Origin: Plantibacter sp. PA-3-X8
GTDB lineage: Bacteria; Actinomycetota; Actinomycetes; Actinomycetales; Microbacteriaceae
Direction of reading: 5' to 3'
Assembly: GCF_003856975.1 (NCBI RefSeq)
Contig: NZ_CP033107.1
Location: 2,294,001-2,358,000, forward strand
DNA length: 64,000 nucleotides
In this document: piece by piece, positions 63,888 through 64,000 of the stretch
How positions within the stretch are numbered: the first letter of the stretch is position 1
How the letters are laid out: every line of letters starts with the position of its first letter
The notes under the pieces: generated by a model
The model's database searches: none
What the model was told of the DNA's origin: nothing
The model's input: the letters and a program-made list of their open reading frames with translations, nothing else
Translations under genes and position numbers: made by a program

Positions 63888-64000
63888 GCACGGAGGAGAC
63901 CTACTCGGCCGAGATGCTCGCCGGCCTGCTCGGCCTCCCACAACCGACGACGCAGCAGGTCGAGGTCATCGAGGCCCCCATGGCGCCCGTGCTCGTCGTC
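63884..64000 (+). CDS. adnB: AdnB-like UvrD helicase, 5' end (partial)
   Basis: The first 39 codons of a gene that runs off the window. GTG start overlaps the adnA TGA. The product begins MSTEETYSAEMLAGLLGLPQ, followed by PTTQQVEVIEAPMAPVLVV, which is the Q-motif and the strand before Walker A of UvrD-type helicases. The tandem arrangement with adnA is the known AdnA-AdnB gene order. The identification relies on this context. Confidence 0.8.
   Translation, partial: MSTEETYSAEMLAGLLGLPQPTTQQVEVIEAPMAPVLVV

Overview
The window is a high-GC chromosomal segment from an actinobacterium, most likely a member of the Microbacteriaceae; I cannot fix the genus. The reasons are the strong GC third-position bias, frequent GTG starts, many leaderless promoters (a TANNNT hexamer 6-8 nt before the start codon), an IdeR/DtxR-type iron box, a DUF3494 ice-binding protein with a sortase signal, and actinobacterial gene neighbourhoods (fdxA-dapC, divergent dapD/dapE, tatB-mrp-DUF1003-MgtE_N, rhlE-ferritin-like-DUF3107-adnAB). 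I see no prophage, insertion sequence, CRISPR array, rRNA or tRNA gene.

Layout. 0-6.5 kb holds glpX (gluconeogenesis), rmuC, a DEDDh exonuclease, ychF, an uncharacterised overlapping gene pair and a membrane protein with a decayed GGDEF domain. 6.5-11.4 kb is a more accessory stretch: a stand-alone LysR-type DNA-binding domain, the cell-wall-anchored ice-binding protein with a structured leader, an ABC-F ATPase, an AhpD-fold protein and two small hydrophilic proteins. 11.5-17.3 kb is a five-gene NAD operon on the minus strand (nrtR-nadA-nadB-nadC-nadS) headed by a Nudix-fold regulator whose catalytic box is lost. 17.35-22.1 kb is a tandem glycine riboswitch followed by gcvT-gcvH-gcvP, ending at a very strong hairpin.

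22-35.4 kb carries a CPBP-family membrane protein and two complete oligopeptide/dipeptide ABC transporter loci of different layout. The first is one co-directional operon. The second has the binding protein divergent from two permeases and the ATPase. Both encode the two ATPase domains as one fused polypeptide, and a small PH-domain-like membrane protein sits between them. 35.5-42.4 kb has typA, a small lipoprotein, a palindromic repeat cluster and the iron-uptake operon efeU-efeO-efeB behind an iron box.

42.4-54 kb is metabolic and envelope core: ferredoxin, dapC, gltA, dapD/dapE (succinylase branch of lysine/diaminopimelate synthesis), a GT-C-like glycosyltransferase, the 57-residue DUF3117 gene, an O-methyltransferase, tatB, mrp, DUF1003, a PRC/MgtE_N/CBS protein and a general-stress-like membrane protein. 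The order parallels the Mycobacterium tuberculosis Rv1177-Rv1234 region as I remember it, but sigE-rseA-htrA is absent between the methyltransferase and tatB. 54-64 kb has an Xaa-Pro aminopeptidase, a membrane-anchored EEP-family enzyme, a PHP phosphoesterase, a DEAD-box helicase with an RGG tail, a ferritin-like protein, a small membrane protein plus DUF3107, adnA, and the first 39 codons of adnB, which runs off the end.

I found no clearly new multi-gene system. The most interesting leads are regulatory: a hairpin over the ribosome binding site of the ice-binding gene, a second structured leader before the RNA helicase, nested palindromes at the DUF3117 promoter, and the NrtR operator candidate. 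Others are the catalytically decayed or trimmed proteins (GGDEF-like, LysR-HTH-only, Nudix-dead NrtR).
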